From: Jeongeupia chitinilytica
GTDB lineage: Bacteria > Pseudomonadota > Gammaproteobacteria > Burkholderiales > Chitinibacteraceae
Assembly: GCF_014652315.1 (NCBI RefSeq)
Contig: NZ_BMYO01000001.1
Span: forward strand, 434,001-498,000
Length of the DNA: 64,000 nt
Reading direction: 5' to 3'
The notes under the pieces were generated by a model. It was given only the letters and a program-made list of their open reading frames with translations. It did not search any database and was not told the DNA's origin. Shown piece after piece: positions 53,038 to 61,745 of this stretch; the first letter of the stretch is position 1; every line of letters begins with the position of its first letter. The position numbers and the translations under genes were made by a program.

Positions 53038-56000
53038 TCGGAGGGCGGCGCCAGCACGGTGCGGTTGCCGTTGGTTTCCATGCCGCTGACGAGGCCGGCG
53101 GCCTCCATGCTTTCGATCAGCCGCGCTGCGCGGTTGTAGCCGATGCGCAGCGAACGCTGTACTGCCGAGATCGACGCGCGGCGCGATTGCAGCACGAAGG
53201 CGACCGCCTCGTCGTACAGCGGGTCGGCCTCGGCATCGCTGTTGCCGCCGCCGGCGTTGCCGGCTGCTTCGGCATCGAAGCCGCCGTTGAGCACGCCGTC
53301 GATGTAGTCGGGCTCGCCGAACTTGTCCTTCAGGTACTCGACGACCTTGTGCACCTCGTCGTCGGCGACGAAGGCACCATGGATGCGCTGCGGGTAGCCG
53401 GTGCCCGGCGGCAGGAACAGCATGTCGCCCTGACCCAAGAGTGCTTCGGCGCCCATCTGGTCGAGGATGGTGCGACTGTCGATCTTGCTCGACACCTGGA
53501 ACGCCAGCCGCGTCGGGATGTTGGCCTTGATCAGCCCGGTGATCACGTCGACCGACGGCCGCTGCGTCGCCAGGATCAGGTGGATGCCGGCGGCACGGGC
53601 CTTCTGCGCCAAGCGGGCGATCAGTTCCTCGATCTTCTTGCCGGCGACCATCATCAGGTCGGCGAATTCGTCGACGACGACGACGATGAAGGGCAGGTGT
53701 TCGACCGGTTCCGGGTTGTCCGGGGTCAGCGTGAACGGGTTGGTCAGCTTCTGACCGGCCTTCTCGGCTTCCTTGACCTTCTGGTTGAAGCCGGCAAGGT
53801 TGCGCACGCCGAAATGACTCATCAGCCGGTAGCGCTTTTCCATCTCGGCCACGCACCAGTTCAGCGCGTTGGCGGCGAGCTTCATGTCGGTGACCACCGG
53901 CGCCAGCAGGTGCGGAATGCCGTCATAGACCGACAGCTCGAGCATTTTCGGGTCGACCATGATGAAGCGGACTTCTTCCGGCGTCGCCTTGTACAAGAGC
54001 GAGAGGATCATCGCGTTGACGCCGACCGACTTGCCCGAGCCGGTGGTGCCGGCGACCAGCATGTGCGGGGCCTTGGCGAGGTCGGTGACGACCGGCTGGC
54101 CGGTGATGTCCTTGCCCAGCGCCATCGTCAGCTTCGAGCCGGACTCGGTGAACACCGGATCGTTGAAGACTTCGGACAGCCGGATCATCTGCCGGGTCGG
54201 GTTCGGCAGCTCGAGGCCCATGCAGGTCTTGCCCGGAATCGTCTCGACGACGCGGATCGATGCCAGACCGAGCGCGCGCGCCAGATCCTTCATCAGGTTG
54301 ACGATCTGCGCACCGCGAACGCCGACGGCGGGTTCGACCTCGAAACGGGTGATCACCGGGCCGGCGTAGGCGTCGACGACGGCGACCTTGACCTTGAACT
54401 CGGCCAGCCGCTCCTCGATCAGGATGCCGCGTTCGAGCAGCTCTTCCTCCGACACCGTCTGCACTGCGCTGGTCGCCGGTTGCAGCAGCGATACCGGCGG
54501 CAACTCGCTGTCGTCGTAATGACGGATCGGCGCCGGAGCGTGTGCTGCCACCGTCGCGGTGTTTACCGGTGCGGGCGAGGGGGATGCCGGCTCCTCGTCG
54601 TCCCAGTCGAGCGTCGTCGGCGCATGCTGCCATGGCGAGACGGCCACTTGCATCGCGGGAGACGAAAGCGGCTGGATGGCCGGCGGAACGGGGGCCATCG
54701 GTGTGGCCGGGACCGGCTCGGCGATCGCAAGGACTGGCGGCACATCGATCGGTGCCACATCGATCGAAGGCGGCACGACTGCCATCGGCGGGGGTGCAGG
54801 CATGAATGCCGGTGTCGAACCGGCTTCCGGCCCGGCGTCGCTGCTCGTACCGGTGAACGGTGCGATGTCCTCGCCCGGGGTTTCCGGCAAGGTTTCGGCA
54901 ATGATCCCGGCATCGACGACGACCGGTTCGGCGTCTGCAGCCGTCACGGTCGCTTCGACGACCGGTTGCGGCTCGATGACCTCCATCGGCGCAACAGGCC
55001 GGGTGGCCATGAGCTCGCCGGTCCACTCGAGCGGCGGCAGCTCTGCGGCCGGCACGGCAGCGGCGATCGCCGGTGTTTCAGCCGTGGCCGGGGTGATCGG
55101 GGGGGCGGCGGGTACCGGCGCCGCTGTTACGCTGGCCGGCGGCGTGCTGGAGCCCGCTGCCGCGGCGGGCTTGCCCGGAAAAGGGCGGGTGGTCACTCGC
55201 GGTTGCGGCACGGCGGCTGCGCGCTGGATCGGCTGAGGCACGACGCGCCCGGACGCACGCAGCGCCTGGTCGGCCTGCATCCGCAGCGTGCGGGTATTGA
55301 GTTCGGTCGTCTGGGCCGTGCGGCCGGCGCTTGGCGACGGTGCCGGTGTGCGCTCGCCATGGATTTCGCGCAAGCGTGCGCGGACTTCGTCGGCGCCGAT
55401 CACCGGCATGACCGCCGGCGCCGCGGCGCTCGGGCGCGTGGCCCGGTTGCGGTAGACACGCTGCAGGTTGTCCATCACCTGTTGCGGCCCGATCACCGGC
55501 AGCTCGCGGCGTGGCCTTTGTGCCGTCTCGAGTGGCTGGCGGGGAGCGGCTTCGACGACCGGGCGCGCAGGCCGGTCGGCGCCACGGGCTGTCGGGCGCT
55601 GGAGGGGCTCGACAATATCCGGCACCGGCTGACGCGCTGCGACAGCGGTGTTGCGATGCGTGCCGTCGCCGGCATCCGGTGCGTTGCGCCGGCTGGGAAC
55701 GGGCTCCCGGCGGACCGGTTCCGCCACGACCGGATCGGCAAATGCGCTTGCGACCGATGCAGCTTCGCTGCGGCGGTCGCCGTGTTGCGGAGCAAACGGC
55801 AGCGGGTCGAACGCGGATTCGACCGGCTCGTCGTCGGCTTCGTTGTCCAGCGCGGCCTGCCGTGCTTCGGCGCGACGTTCCTGCATCGTGCGCCACCATC
55901 CCGAAATCCGCTCGGTCGGCAGCAGTTGCGACGCGGCGTTGCCGGCGCTGCTGAGCATTTTCGATGTCGTTTCGCGCAGGCCGATCGACGGCGTGTTTTC

Positions 56001-56642
56001 GGCATACTCGGCCGGATCGAACGGCGCCTCATCGGCTTCCGGTTCGGGTTCTGCCGTTTCGCTGGCCGGTGGCGAGTAATACGGGGTATCGCGCAGGTCG
56101 CGCCACCAGTCGGCCAGGCGCTCGAACGGGTGGAAATCCTTCAGTGCCGGGATGCCTTCGCGCAGCGCTTCACCGCTTGCGCCGATCAGCGCCGGCCAGT
56201 GGTGTTGCGTCGTCAGCGGAATGCCGATGCCGAAGCCGAGGAGCAGCGTGACGAGTGCGGCAACGGCGTTGCCCGGTGCAAGGCCAAGGCCGCCCAGCAG
56301 CCAGTGGCCGAGTTGCGGCAGACCGTTGTCGCCGGCCAGATAGTCGGCCAGTACCAGCGTCGTGAACAGCAGGACGGCGCCGCCAACACGCAGCGGCCGG
56401 CCGGGGCGCGGCTCGCCCTGCAGCGGCCAGCGGGTGCGCCAGGCCTGACGCGCCAGCGGCAGCGCCAGCAGCCAGCCGACGTGGCCGAACAGCACGAACA
56501 GCGGGCCGCCCGGCAACGCCATCACCAGTACGATCAGCGTCGCGAAGATCCACGACAGCGTTTTGACGAAACGGAACTGGCGGTGATCGCCCGGTTCGGC
56601 GAAATCCGGTTCGGCGTCCGGCGGGAGGGATTCGTGAGACAT
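53034..56642 (-). CDS. ftsK: DNA translocase FtsK
   Basis: The 1202-aa protein has four membrane segments at the N-terminus (residues about 24-195). A Pro/Ala/Val-rich linker of roughly 450-500 residues follows. The motor begins about residue 700; Walker A GTTGSGKS is near residue 866, with VVVVDEFADLMM as Walker B. The C-terminal gamma winged helix (SRRASISAVQRSLRIGYNRAARLIESMEAAGLV) reads KOPS sites. It pumps chromosome ends at the septum and activates XerCD. Its stop overlaps truC. Confidence 0.96.
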   Translation of the reverse strand: MSHESLPPDAEPDFAEPGDHRQFRFVKTLSWIFATLIVLVMALPGGPLFVLFGHVGWLLALPLARQAWRTRWPLQGEPRPGRPLRVGGAVLLFTTLVLADYLAGDNGLPQLGHWLLGGLGLAPGNAVAALVTLLLGFGIGIPLTTQHHWPALIGASGEALREGIPALKDFHPFERLADWWRDLRDTPYYSPPASETAEPEPEADEAPFDPAEYAENTPSIGLRETTSKMLSSAGNAASQLLPTERISGWWRTMQERRAEARQAALDNEADDEPVESAFDPLPFAPQHGDRRSEAASVASAFADPVVAEPVRREPVPSRRNAPDAGDGTHRNTAVAARQPVPDIVEPLQRPTARGADRPARPVVEAAPRQPLETAQRPRRELPVIGPQQVMDNLQRVYRNRATRPSAAAPAVMPVIGADEVRARLREIHGERTPAPSPSAGRTAQTTELNTRTLRMQADQALRASGRVVPQPIQRAAAVPQPRVTTRPFPGKPAAAAGSSTPPASVTAAPVPAAPPITPATAETPAIAAAVPAAELPPLEWTGELMATRPVAPMEVIEPQPVVEATVTAADAEPVVVDAGIIAETLPETPGEDIAPFTGTSSDAGPEAGSTPAFMPAPPPMAVVPPSIDVAPIDVPPVLAIAEPVPATPMAPVPPAIQPLSSPAMQVAVSPWQHAPTTLDWDDEEPASPSPAPVNTATVAAHAPAPIRHYDDSELPPVSLLQPATSAVQTVSEEELLERGILIEERLAEFKVKVAVVDAYAGPVITRFEVEPAVGVRGAQIVNLMKDLARALGLASIRVVETIPGKTCMGLELPNPTRQMIRLSEVFNDPVFTESGSKLTMALGKDITGQPVVTDLAKAPHMLVAGTTGSGKSVGVNAMILSLLYKATPEEVRFIMVDPKMLELSVYDGIPHLLAPVVTDMKLAANALNWCVAEMEKRYRLMSHFGVRNLAGFNQKVKEAEKAGQKLTNPFTLTPDNPEPVEHLPFIVVVVDEFADLMMVAGKKIEELIARLAQKARAAGIHLILATQRPSVDVITGLIKANIPTRLAFQVSSKIDSRTILDQMGAEALLGQGDMLFLPPGTGYPQRIHGAFVADDEVHKVVEYLKDKFGEPDYIDGVLNGGFDAEAAGNAGGGNSDAEADPLYDEAVAFVLQSRRASISAVQRSLRIGYNRAARLIESMEAAGLVSGMETNGNRTVLAPPSE

Positions 56643-56998
56643 GGTATCCAGTGCGCAGGGCCGCGACGGCCCGAAACAGGCAGCCGCGGCGCAAGCGGGG
56701 CGGCGCCTGGAATTCAAGACGGTGCGAAGGCGGCAGCGGCGGTCCGGACATGGCGCCAAAGCGTGGCGGAATGCGGGCCGGCGGCGGGTAAGCCGCTTGG
56801 TGCAGCGCGATCGACGAGGCCGCAAAGTGTATCACAGCGCCTGTCCCGCCCGGCAGGCAGCCGGGCCCGTTGGCGTGCCGTTTGTGACGCTGCTTACTGT
56901 CGGGAGCCACAGGGCGCGAGGAGCGGGACCGGTGGCTGTTTGGTGGGCCGGGGGCTGCGGCGTATGCTGGATCGTGTCCGAGTCGACGTGAACCCCGC
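56643..56998. other. 356-bp region between divergent ftsK and MbfA-like genes
   Basis: No coding frame or RNA structure is convincing here. On the minus strand TGATACACT (the TACACT part being 56826-56831) could be an extended -10 for ftsK. On the plus strand nothing clear was seen upstream of 56999. The region also carries none of the trxB gene often found beside ftsK. Confidence 0.4.
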
Positions 56999-58111
56999 GT
57001 GAGAACCGCATCCCCCATCCGCCGCTATCTGAACAACTGGCACGACGAGCAGAACAGCGCCGCGCTGTATCAGGCGTTGGCCGACGCCGAACCCAATCCG
57101 GACCGGCAGGAGATTTTCCGCCAGCTGGCCGACGCCGAACGCGGGCACGCGCAGGTCTGGCGCAAGCGGCTCGAGGCCGCAGGTGCGGCCGTGCCGGTGT
57201 TCCGCCCCGATTTCAAGACCCGCCTGTTGCGGCGGCTGATTCGCTGGTTCGGCCCGTCTTTCGTCATCGCCTCCGTCGCCGCCGCCGAAGCGGCGGACCG
57301 CGACAAGTACGCCGGCCAGGCCGATGCGCTGGCGCTCTCGTCGGACGAACGCGGCCACGCAGCGATCATCGGTGCGGTCGCGGGCGGCCCGGTCGACGGA
57401 GCGGCGATTTCACGCGCCGAACCATGGCATCGTGGCGTCGGCTCGGGGAACGATCTTCGCGCGGCGGTGCTCGGCGTCAACGACGGGCTGGTGTCCAACT
57501 TCTGCCTGATCATGGGCGTCGCCGGCGCCGGAAGTGCCCAGCACGTGGTGCTGCTGACCGGCGCGGCCGGGCTGCTGGCCGGGGCGATGTCGATGGCGCT
57601 GGGAGAATGGCTGTCGGTGACCAATGCACGCGAGCTGGCCGGTTCGCAGCTGGCGAAGGAGGCCGAGGAGCTTGAACAGACCCCCGAGGCCGAACAGCAC
57701 GAGCTGGCGCTGATCTATCGCGCCAAGGGGCTGCCCCGGGTCGAGGCCGAACAGCTTGCGGCGCGCCTGATGCAGGACCCGCAGACCGCACTGCAGGCGC
57801 TGGCCCGCGAAGAACTCGGCATCGATCCGGACGAGCTGGGGGGCAACCCGTGGCGTGCGGCCGGCGTGTCCTTCCTGCTGTTCTCGCTCGGTGCGCTGAT
57901 GCCGCTGCTGCCATTCCTGCTGCTGCAGGGGACCGTGGCCATCGCCGCCAGTGCGGGACTCAGTCTGGCTGCGCTGTTGCTGGTCGGCGCGGTCACGTCG
58001 CTGTTCAACGGGCGCTCGGCGGCGTTCTCGGCCATCCGGCAGACACTGACCGCCGGTGCGGCGGCCGCGATCACCTTCGGCCTCGGACACTGGCTGGGAA
58101 CGGCGCTGTAG
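56999..58111 (+). CDS. MbfA-like fusion of ferritin-like and VIT1/CCC1 domains
   Basis: The 370-aa protein has an N-terminal ferritin-like helical domain (about 10-100) with E/H pairs such as NWHDEQNSAALYQALADAEPN and LADAERGHAQVW. A VIT1/CCC1 membrane domain follows (about 150-370), with GVNDGLVSNFCLIMGVAGAG, GLLAGAMSMALGEWLSV and TAGAAAAITFGLGHWLG. Family members export iron or manganese and protect from metal and peroxide stress. The GTG start at 56999 is uncertain; no ATG fits the family N-terminus. Confidence 0.88.
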   Translation: MRTASPIRRYLNNWHDEQNSAALYQALADAEPNPDRQEIFRQLADAERGHAQVWRKRLEAAGAAVPVFRPDFKTRLLRRLIRWFGPSFVIASVAAAEAADRDKYAGQADALALSSDERGHAAIIGAVAGGPVDGAAISRAEPWHRGVGSGNDLRAAVLGVNDGLVSNFCLIMGVAGAGSAQHVVLLTGAAGLLAGAMSMALGEWLSVTNARELAGSQLAKEAEELEQTPEAEQHELALIYRAKGLPRVEAEQLAARLMQDPQTALQALAREELGIDPDELGGNPWRAAGVSFLLFSLGALMPLLPFLLLQGTVAIAASAGLSLAALLLVGAVTSLFNGRSAAFSAIRQTLTAGAAAAITFGLGHWLGTAL

Positions 58112-58114
58112 GCG

Positions 58115-59425
58115 TCAGCCGTCTTCCTGTGGCGTGGATTCGCCGCTGTCGACCGCTTCGGCCAGCACCTTGTCGATGCGCTTGCCGTCCATGTCGACCA
58201 CCTCGAAGCGCCAGCCGTCCCATTCGACGAAGTCGGCGGTCGCCGGGACGTGCCCCAGCAGCAGCATGATCATGCCCGACAGCGTGTGGTAGCGGCCCTT
58301 GGATTCCTCCGGTGCCGTTTTCAGGTCGAGCCGGTCCTTGAGTTCCGGGATCGGAATCATGCCGTCGAGCAGCCACGAGCCGTCGGCGCGCTGTACCGCC
58401 CAGGCATCGTCGGCGTTTTCGGAATGGAATTCGCCGGTCACCGCTTCGAGCAGGTCGTGCAGGGTGACCAGACCTTCGATTTCTCCGTATTCGTCGAGCA
58501 CGAACACCATCTGCATGTTGTTGGCGCGGAAGTTGTCGAGCAGCTCCATCCCGGTCAGCGTTTCCGGCACGTACACGCAGGGCACGAGGTCGGCGGCGAG
58601 GTCGGGCTGTTCGCCGCGCAGCGTGTAGGCCAGCACCTGCTTGGTGTGCAGGACGCCGAGGATCTCGTCGAGCCCGCCCTTGCAGACCGGGAAGCGCGAG
58701 AACTCGGATTCCGAGATGCGCTTCAGGTTGTCGGCCAGCGGCAGGTTCAGGTCGAGGTAGACGATGTCCGAGCGCGGAATCATCAGCGAGCCGAGCTGAC
58801 GGTCGTCGAGGCGGAACACGTTGCGCACCATTTCGTGCTGGTGCTGCTCGATCACGCCCGATTCCGAGCCTTCCTCGAGCAGGGCCTGGATTTCCTCTTC
58901 GGTCACGCCCTGGTTGCCGTTCTGCTTGACGCCGAGCAGGCGCAGGATGGTGTGCGTCGAAACGCTGAGCAGGTAGACGAAGGGACGCGTCAGCGTCGCC
59001 AGCCACTGCATCGGCCGCGCGACGAGGCGGGCAATGGCTTCCGGGTTCATCTGGCCCAGCCGTTTGGGCACCAGTTCGCCGACGATGATCGACACGTAGG
59101 TGATGACCACGACGACCAGCGCGGTCGAAAACACGCTGGTGGTCTTTTCGGGCAGATCGAACGTCTGCAGCCATGCCGACAGCGGCGCGGCCAGCACCGA
59201 TTCGCCGACGATCCCGTTGAGGATGCCGATCGAGGTGATGCCGATCTGGATGGTCGAGAGGAAACGGGTGGGGTCTTCGCCGAGGCGCAGTGCCGTCGAG
59301 GCGGCGGCGTCACCGTCGGCGGCCAGCTTCATCAGCCGTGCCTTGCGCGCGGTGACGAGCGCGATTTCGGACATCGCGAACAGGCCGTTCAGCAGGATCA
59401 GGCCCAGCAGCAGCAGGATCTCCAT
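58115..59425 (-). CDS. CorC/HlyC family membrane protein (CNNM domain, CBS pair)
   Basis: The 436-aa protein has an N-terminal CNNM/DUF21 transmembrane domain (ILLLLGLILLNGLFAMSEIALV... IVGELVPKRLGQMNPEAIA), two CBS domains (about 210-335, with VFRLDDRQLGSLMIPRSDIVYLD and MQMVFVLDEYGEIEGLVTLHDLLEAV) and a C-terminal CorC_HlyC domain. These proteins are linked to magnesium/cobalt efflux or membrane integrity. It converges with the MbfA-like gene. Confidence 0.93.
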   Translation of the reverse strand: MEILLLLGLILLNGLFAMSEIALVTARKARLMKLAADGDAAASTALRLGEDPTRFLSTIQIGITSIGILNGIVGESVLAAPLSAWLQTFDLPEKTTSVFSTALVVVVITYVSIIVGELVPKRLGQMNPEAIARLVARPMQWLATLTRPFVYLLSVSTHTILRLLGVKQNGNQGVTEEEIQALLEEGSESGVIEQHQHEMVRNVFRLDDRQLGSLMIPRSDIVYLDLNLPLADNLKRISESEFSRFPVCKGGLDEILGVLHTKQVLAYTLRGEQPDLAADLVPCVYVPETLTGMELLDNFRANNMQMVFVLDEYGEIEGLVTLHDLLEAVTGEFHSENADDAWAVQRADGSWLLDGMIPIPELKDRLDLKTAPEESKGRYHTLSGMIMLLLGHVPATADFVEWDGWRFEVVDMDGKRIDKVLAEAVDSGESTPQEDG

Positions 59426-59641
59426 TTCAGCGCTCCCGGCCGGACGGGCTGAAGGCCCGGCTTGGCGTCAGCCCGGCGGTACGTCCGGACTGGCGTGAAC
59501 TGGAAAGGGGATAAGCGTATGCGAAGCTGCTACTGGGAATGTCCATATGGTGAGGGGCCGTGGCCCGTCACTCCTTGAGCTGTAAAGGGACGCTTATGTT
59601 AGCGGCAGAGGCCGCGTCCCGACAATGCACGCGCGGGGTGG

Positions 59642-60550
59642 CTAGCGGCCGGCGGTCGTGTCGGTGGCCGGCAAGGTCGGGTAGAAGGCAAAGCGCAGCG
59701 CGCGGCCGAGGCTGGCCGGGACGACCGAGCCGTGGTCCTCGCCGTCGAAACGCTGGAAGGCCACGCGTTCGCCGGCGCCGGGAACGGCCGCCAGCCGCTG
59801 CGCGAGTGCGGCGGCGTCGCCGGCCATGTTGAACTGGTTTTCGCGGCCGCCGACGGTGATCAGCAGCCGGGCTGCATCGTCAGGATGACCGGCGGCGTAG
59901 TCCGTTGCTTCGGTGACGATGGCGCGTTCGTCCCACCACATTGACGGGCTGGCGGCGATGTAGCCGGCGAACAGCGTCGGCCGGGAGAAACGCAGGTGCA
60001 GCGTGAACAGGCCGCCGAGGGAATGGCCGAACAGCACCTGCTGTCCGGCGTTGACCGGATAGCGGGCGGCGATCGCCGGCAACAGCTGTTGTTGCAGGAA
60101 ATCGGCAAACGCTTCGCGGCCGCCGGTTCTGGGCGGTCGGTCGAATTTTTTCGGAATGCGCTCGTCCGGCACTTTCGACGTCAGGTCGAAGTAGCGCCGG
60201 TCGCTGTCGAACGGCTGTTCGGTCGGGTAGCCGATGCCGACGACGAGTACGTCCTGCAGCGGACGCTGCATGCGTGCCGCGCCGGCGGCAATCGGAAAGT
60301 GCGCGTTGCCGTCGAGCACGTAGAACACCCGGTAGCCGGTGGCCGGTGGCGGCGCATCGGGGCGGGACACGAAGATCCGGTAATCGAGCCCGCTGCTTTT
60401 GGCCCTGACGTCATACACGTCGCCGCCGTTCACCGTCAGCGGCCGGGCGGGCGGCAGCGGTGCGGCAGGTTGGGGCGGTGTGGCGGCGAGGATCGGGTTC
60501 ATCAGCGTGCAGAGCAGAAGCGGGGCAAGCCAGCGGGTTGGCAGTGTCAT
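59642..60550 (-). CDS. Periplasmic siderophore esterase, IroE-like
   Basis: The 302-aa alpha/beta hydrolase has a signal peptide (WLAPLLLCTLMNPILA). Catalytic features are GHSLGG (nucleophile Ser), and DGEDHGS near the C-terminus (His); the IroE-like segments are YRVFYVLDGNAHFPIAAGAARM and VVGIGYPTEQPFDSDRRY. IroE-type enzymes hydrolyse tri-catechol siderophores such as enterobactin in the periplasm. It lies in an iron island with an AraC regulator and a TonB-dependent receptor. Confidence 0.88.
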   Translation of the reverse strand: MTLPTRWLAPLLLCTLMNPILAATPPQPAAPLPPARPLTVNGGDVYDVRAKSSGLDYRIFVSRPDAPPPATGYRVFYVLDGNAHFPIAAGAARMQRPLQDVLVVGIGYPTEQPFDSDRRYFDLTSKVPDERIPKKFDRPPRTGGREAFADFLQQQLLPAIAARYPVNAGQQVLFGHSLGGLFTLHLRFSRPTLFAGYIAASPSMWWDERAIVTEATDYAAGHPDDAARLLITVGGRENQFNMAGDAAALAQRLAAVPGAGERVAFQRFDGEDHGSVVPASLGRALRFAFYPTLPATDTTAGR

Positions 60551-60595
60551 GGCAGTTTGGCAGAGGGATGTTCGGTCGGACGCGGGAACGGCACT

Positions 60596-61489
60596 TCAGC
60601 GTTGCCGGGCGGCTTTGGGCGTGATGCCGAACCGGCGCTTGAACGCGGTGGCGAAGTTGGCGGCGCTGGTGTAGCCGGCCAGATCGGCGGCTTCGGCCAC
60701 GCTGACGCCGTCGCGCTCGAGCGCGTCGCGTGCGGCCAGCAGCCGGCGCAGCCGCAGGTAATCGAACACCGTGTGGCCGTACAGCAGCTTGAAGCGCTGC
60801 TGCATCGCGTTGACGTTGAGGCCGACGTGACGGGCAAGGTCGTCGAGCGAATGCGCGTCGGCGGCACCACTGTCGAGATAGTCGCGCAGCGCCTGCATCT
60901 GGCGCATTTCGCGCGGCCGCAGTCCCGGCGCTGCCGGGGCCGAGATCTGCGCCAGCGTCTGGACGACGAGTTCGATCGCCTTGCTTTCCAGATAGAGTTT
61001 TTCCAGCAGCGGCGCGTAGGCCGGCGGGCGCAGCATTGCCTCGGCCAGTGCAATCTGCCGGGCCGACGGCCGCCAGCGCTGCACCGACAGGTGGCAGGTG
61101 CAGAAGCGGCGCAGCGCGGCGTGCTCGTCACTGTCGAGCAGGCCGCTGGAATCCAGCCATTCCCGGCTGAGCGTCAGGCTGACCTTGCGCTCCGTGGTGC
61201 TGTCGGTGGCGCGGCGCATGAATACGTCGGGCTCCGCCACCGAGACGAGCGCGGCCTCGTTGACGAGCCGGCCGGCTTCGTCGCATTGCGAGCCCAGCTG
61301 CAGCCGGCGCTTGCCGTACGACACGTCGGCGCTGCCGGCAAGGAACAGTGCGAGGTTGAGCCCGCAATCGAGTTCGGCCTCGGCGCCGGTGCAACCGAGG
61401 TCGCGCTTGTGCAGCACCGGCGCGTCGGTCCGCGTCAGCATCAGGCCGTCGCGGAGCGGCAGCGGTTCAAAGTGTTGTGCGATCTGCAT
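60596..61489 (-). CDS. AraC family regulator (PchR-like)
   Basis: The 297-aa protein has a C-terminal AraC double helix-turn-helix: HSLDDLARHVGLNVNAMQQRFK and SVAEAADLAGYTSAANFATAFKRRFGITP. The N-terminal domain is not recognised, consistent with binding a siderophore as in PchR. The start at 61489 is set by AGGAG upstream; a frame extends to 61543. It lies directly upstream of the esterase gene and divergent from the receptor, so it probably controls both. Confidence 0.9.
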   Translation of the reverse strand: MQIAQHFEPLPLRDGLMLTRTDAPVLHKRDLGCTGAEAELDCGLNLALFLAGSADVSYGKRRLQLGSQCDEAGRLVNEAALVSVAEPDVFMRRATDSTTERKVSLTLSREWLDSSGLLDSDEHAALRRFCTCHLSVQRWRPSARQIALAEAMLRPPAYAPLLEKLYLESKAIELVVQTLAQISAPAAPGLRPREMRQMQALRDYLDSGAADAHSLDDLARHVGLNVNAMQQRFKLLYGHTVFDYLRLRRLLAARDALERDGVSVAEAADLAGYTSAANFATAFKRRFGITPKAARQR

Positions 61490-61504
61490 CTCTGGCTCTC
61501 CTCG

Positions 61505-61575
61505 GAGCCTGTTCAAGGTCTTTTCGAACCGCCTTTCGCGCACGCGTTTTTTGCGAAAAGGCCTTGAGCAGGTTC
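61505..61575 (-). promoter_or_regulatory. Large imperfect hairpin in the AraC gene leader
   Basis: A 22-bp arm (61505-61526) pairs with 61554-61575 at 19 of 22 positions, around a 27-bp loop. It ends about 16 bp upstream of the AraC gene ATG, covering the leader mRNA near its ribosome site. It may regulate translation or be a remnant of a mobile repeat. Confidence 0.6.
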
Positions 61576-61584
61576 CTGGTCATG

Positions 61585-61620
61585 GCGTTTGCAAAGGTTT
61601 TTCTGTTTTTCCGCAAACGC
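61585..61620. promoter_or_regulatory. Second inverted repeat in the AraC/receptor intergenic region
   Basis: GCGTTTGC (61585-61592) and GCAAACGC (61613-61620), eight-base perfect arms around 20 T-rich bases. It lies between the leader hairpin and the Fur box. Confidence 0.4.
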
Positions 61621-61659
61621 TTGTCATACGAACGTGTGGAATACTATGCGCCATTAAAT

Positions 61660-61678
61660 TCAAATGCAAATCATTCTC
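61660..61678. promoter_or_regulatory. Fur box before the TonB-dependent receptor
   Basis: TCAAATGCAAATCATTCTC matches the 19-bp Fur consensus GATAATGATAATCATTATC at 13 of 19 positions, including the full AATCATT core. It lies about 70 bp upstream of the receptor start, in the region shared with the AraC gene. Confidence 0.65.
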
Positions 61679-61745
61679 ATTTGAGTGGCGGGCGGCATGG
61701 GGCCGGCCGCAAAACAATTACAAAGTAGCTGCAGAGAGTGTGAAG

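Noticed and set aside
52659..57002. Long plus-strand open frame opposite ftsK (over 1400 codons)
   Set aside because: It is antisense to a well-supported ftsK with Walker motifs and a gamma domain. The frame's Arg/Gly/His-rich composition is what high-GC sequence gives on the opposite strand.
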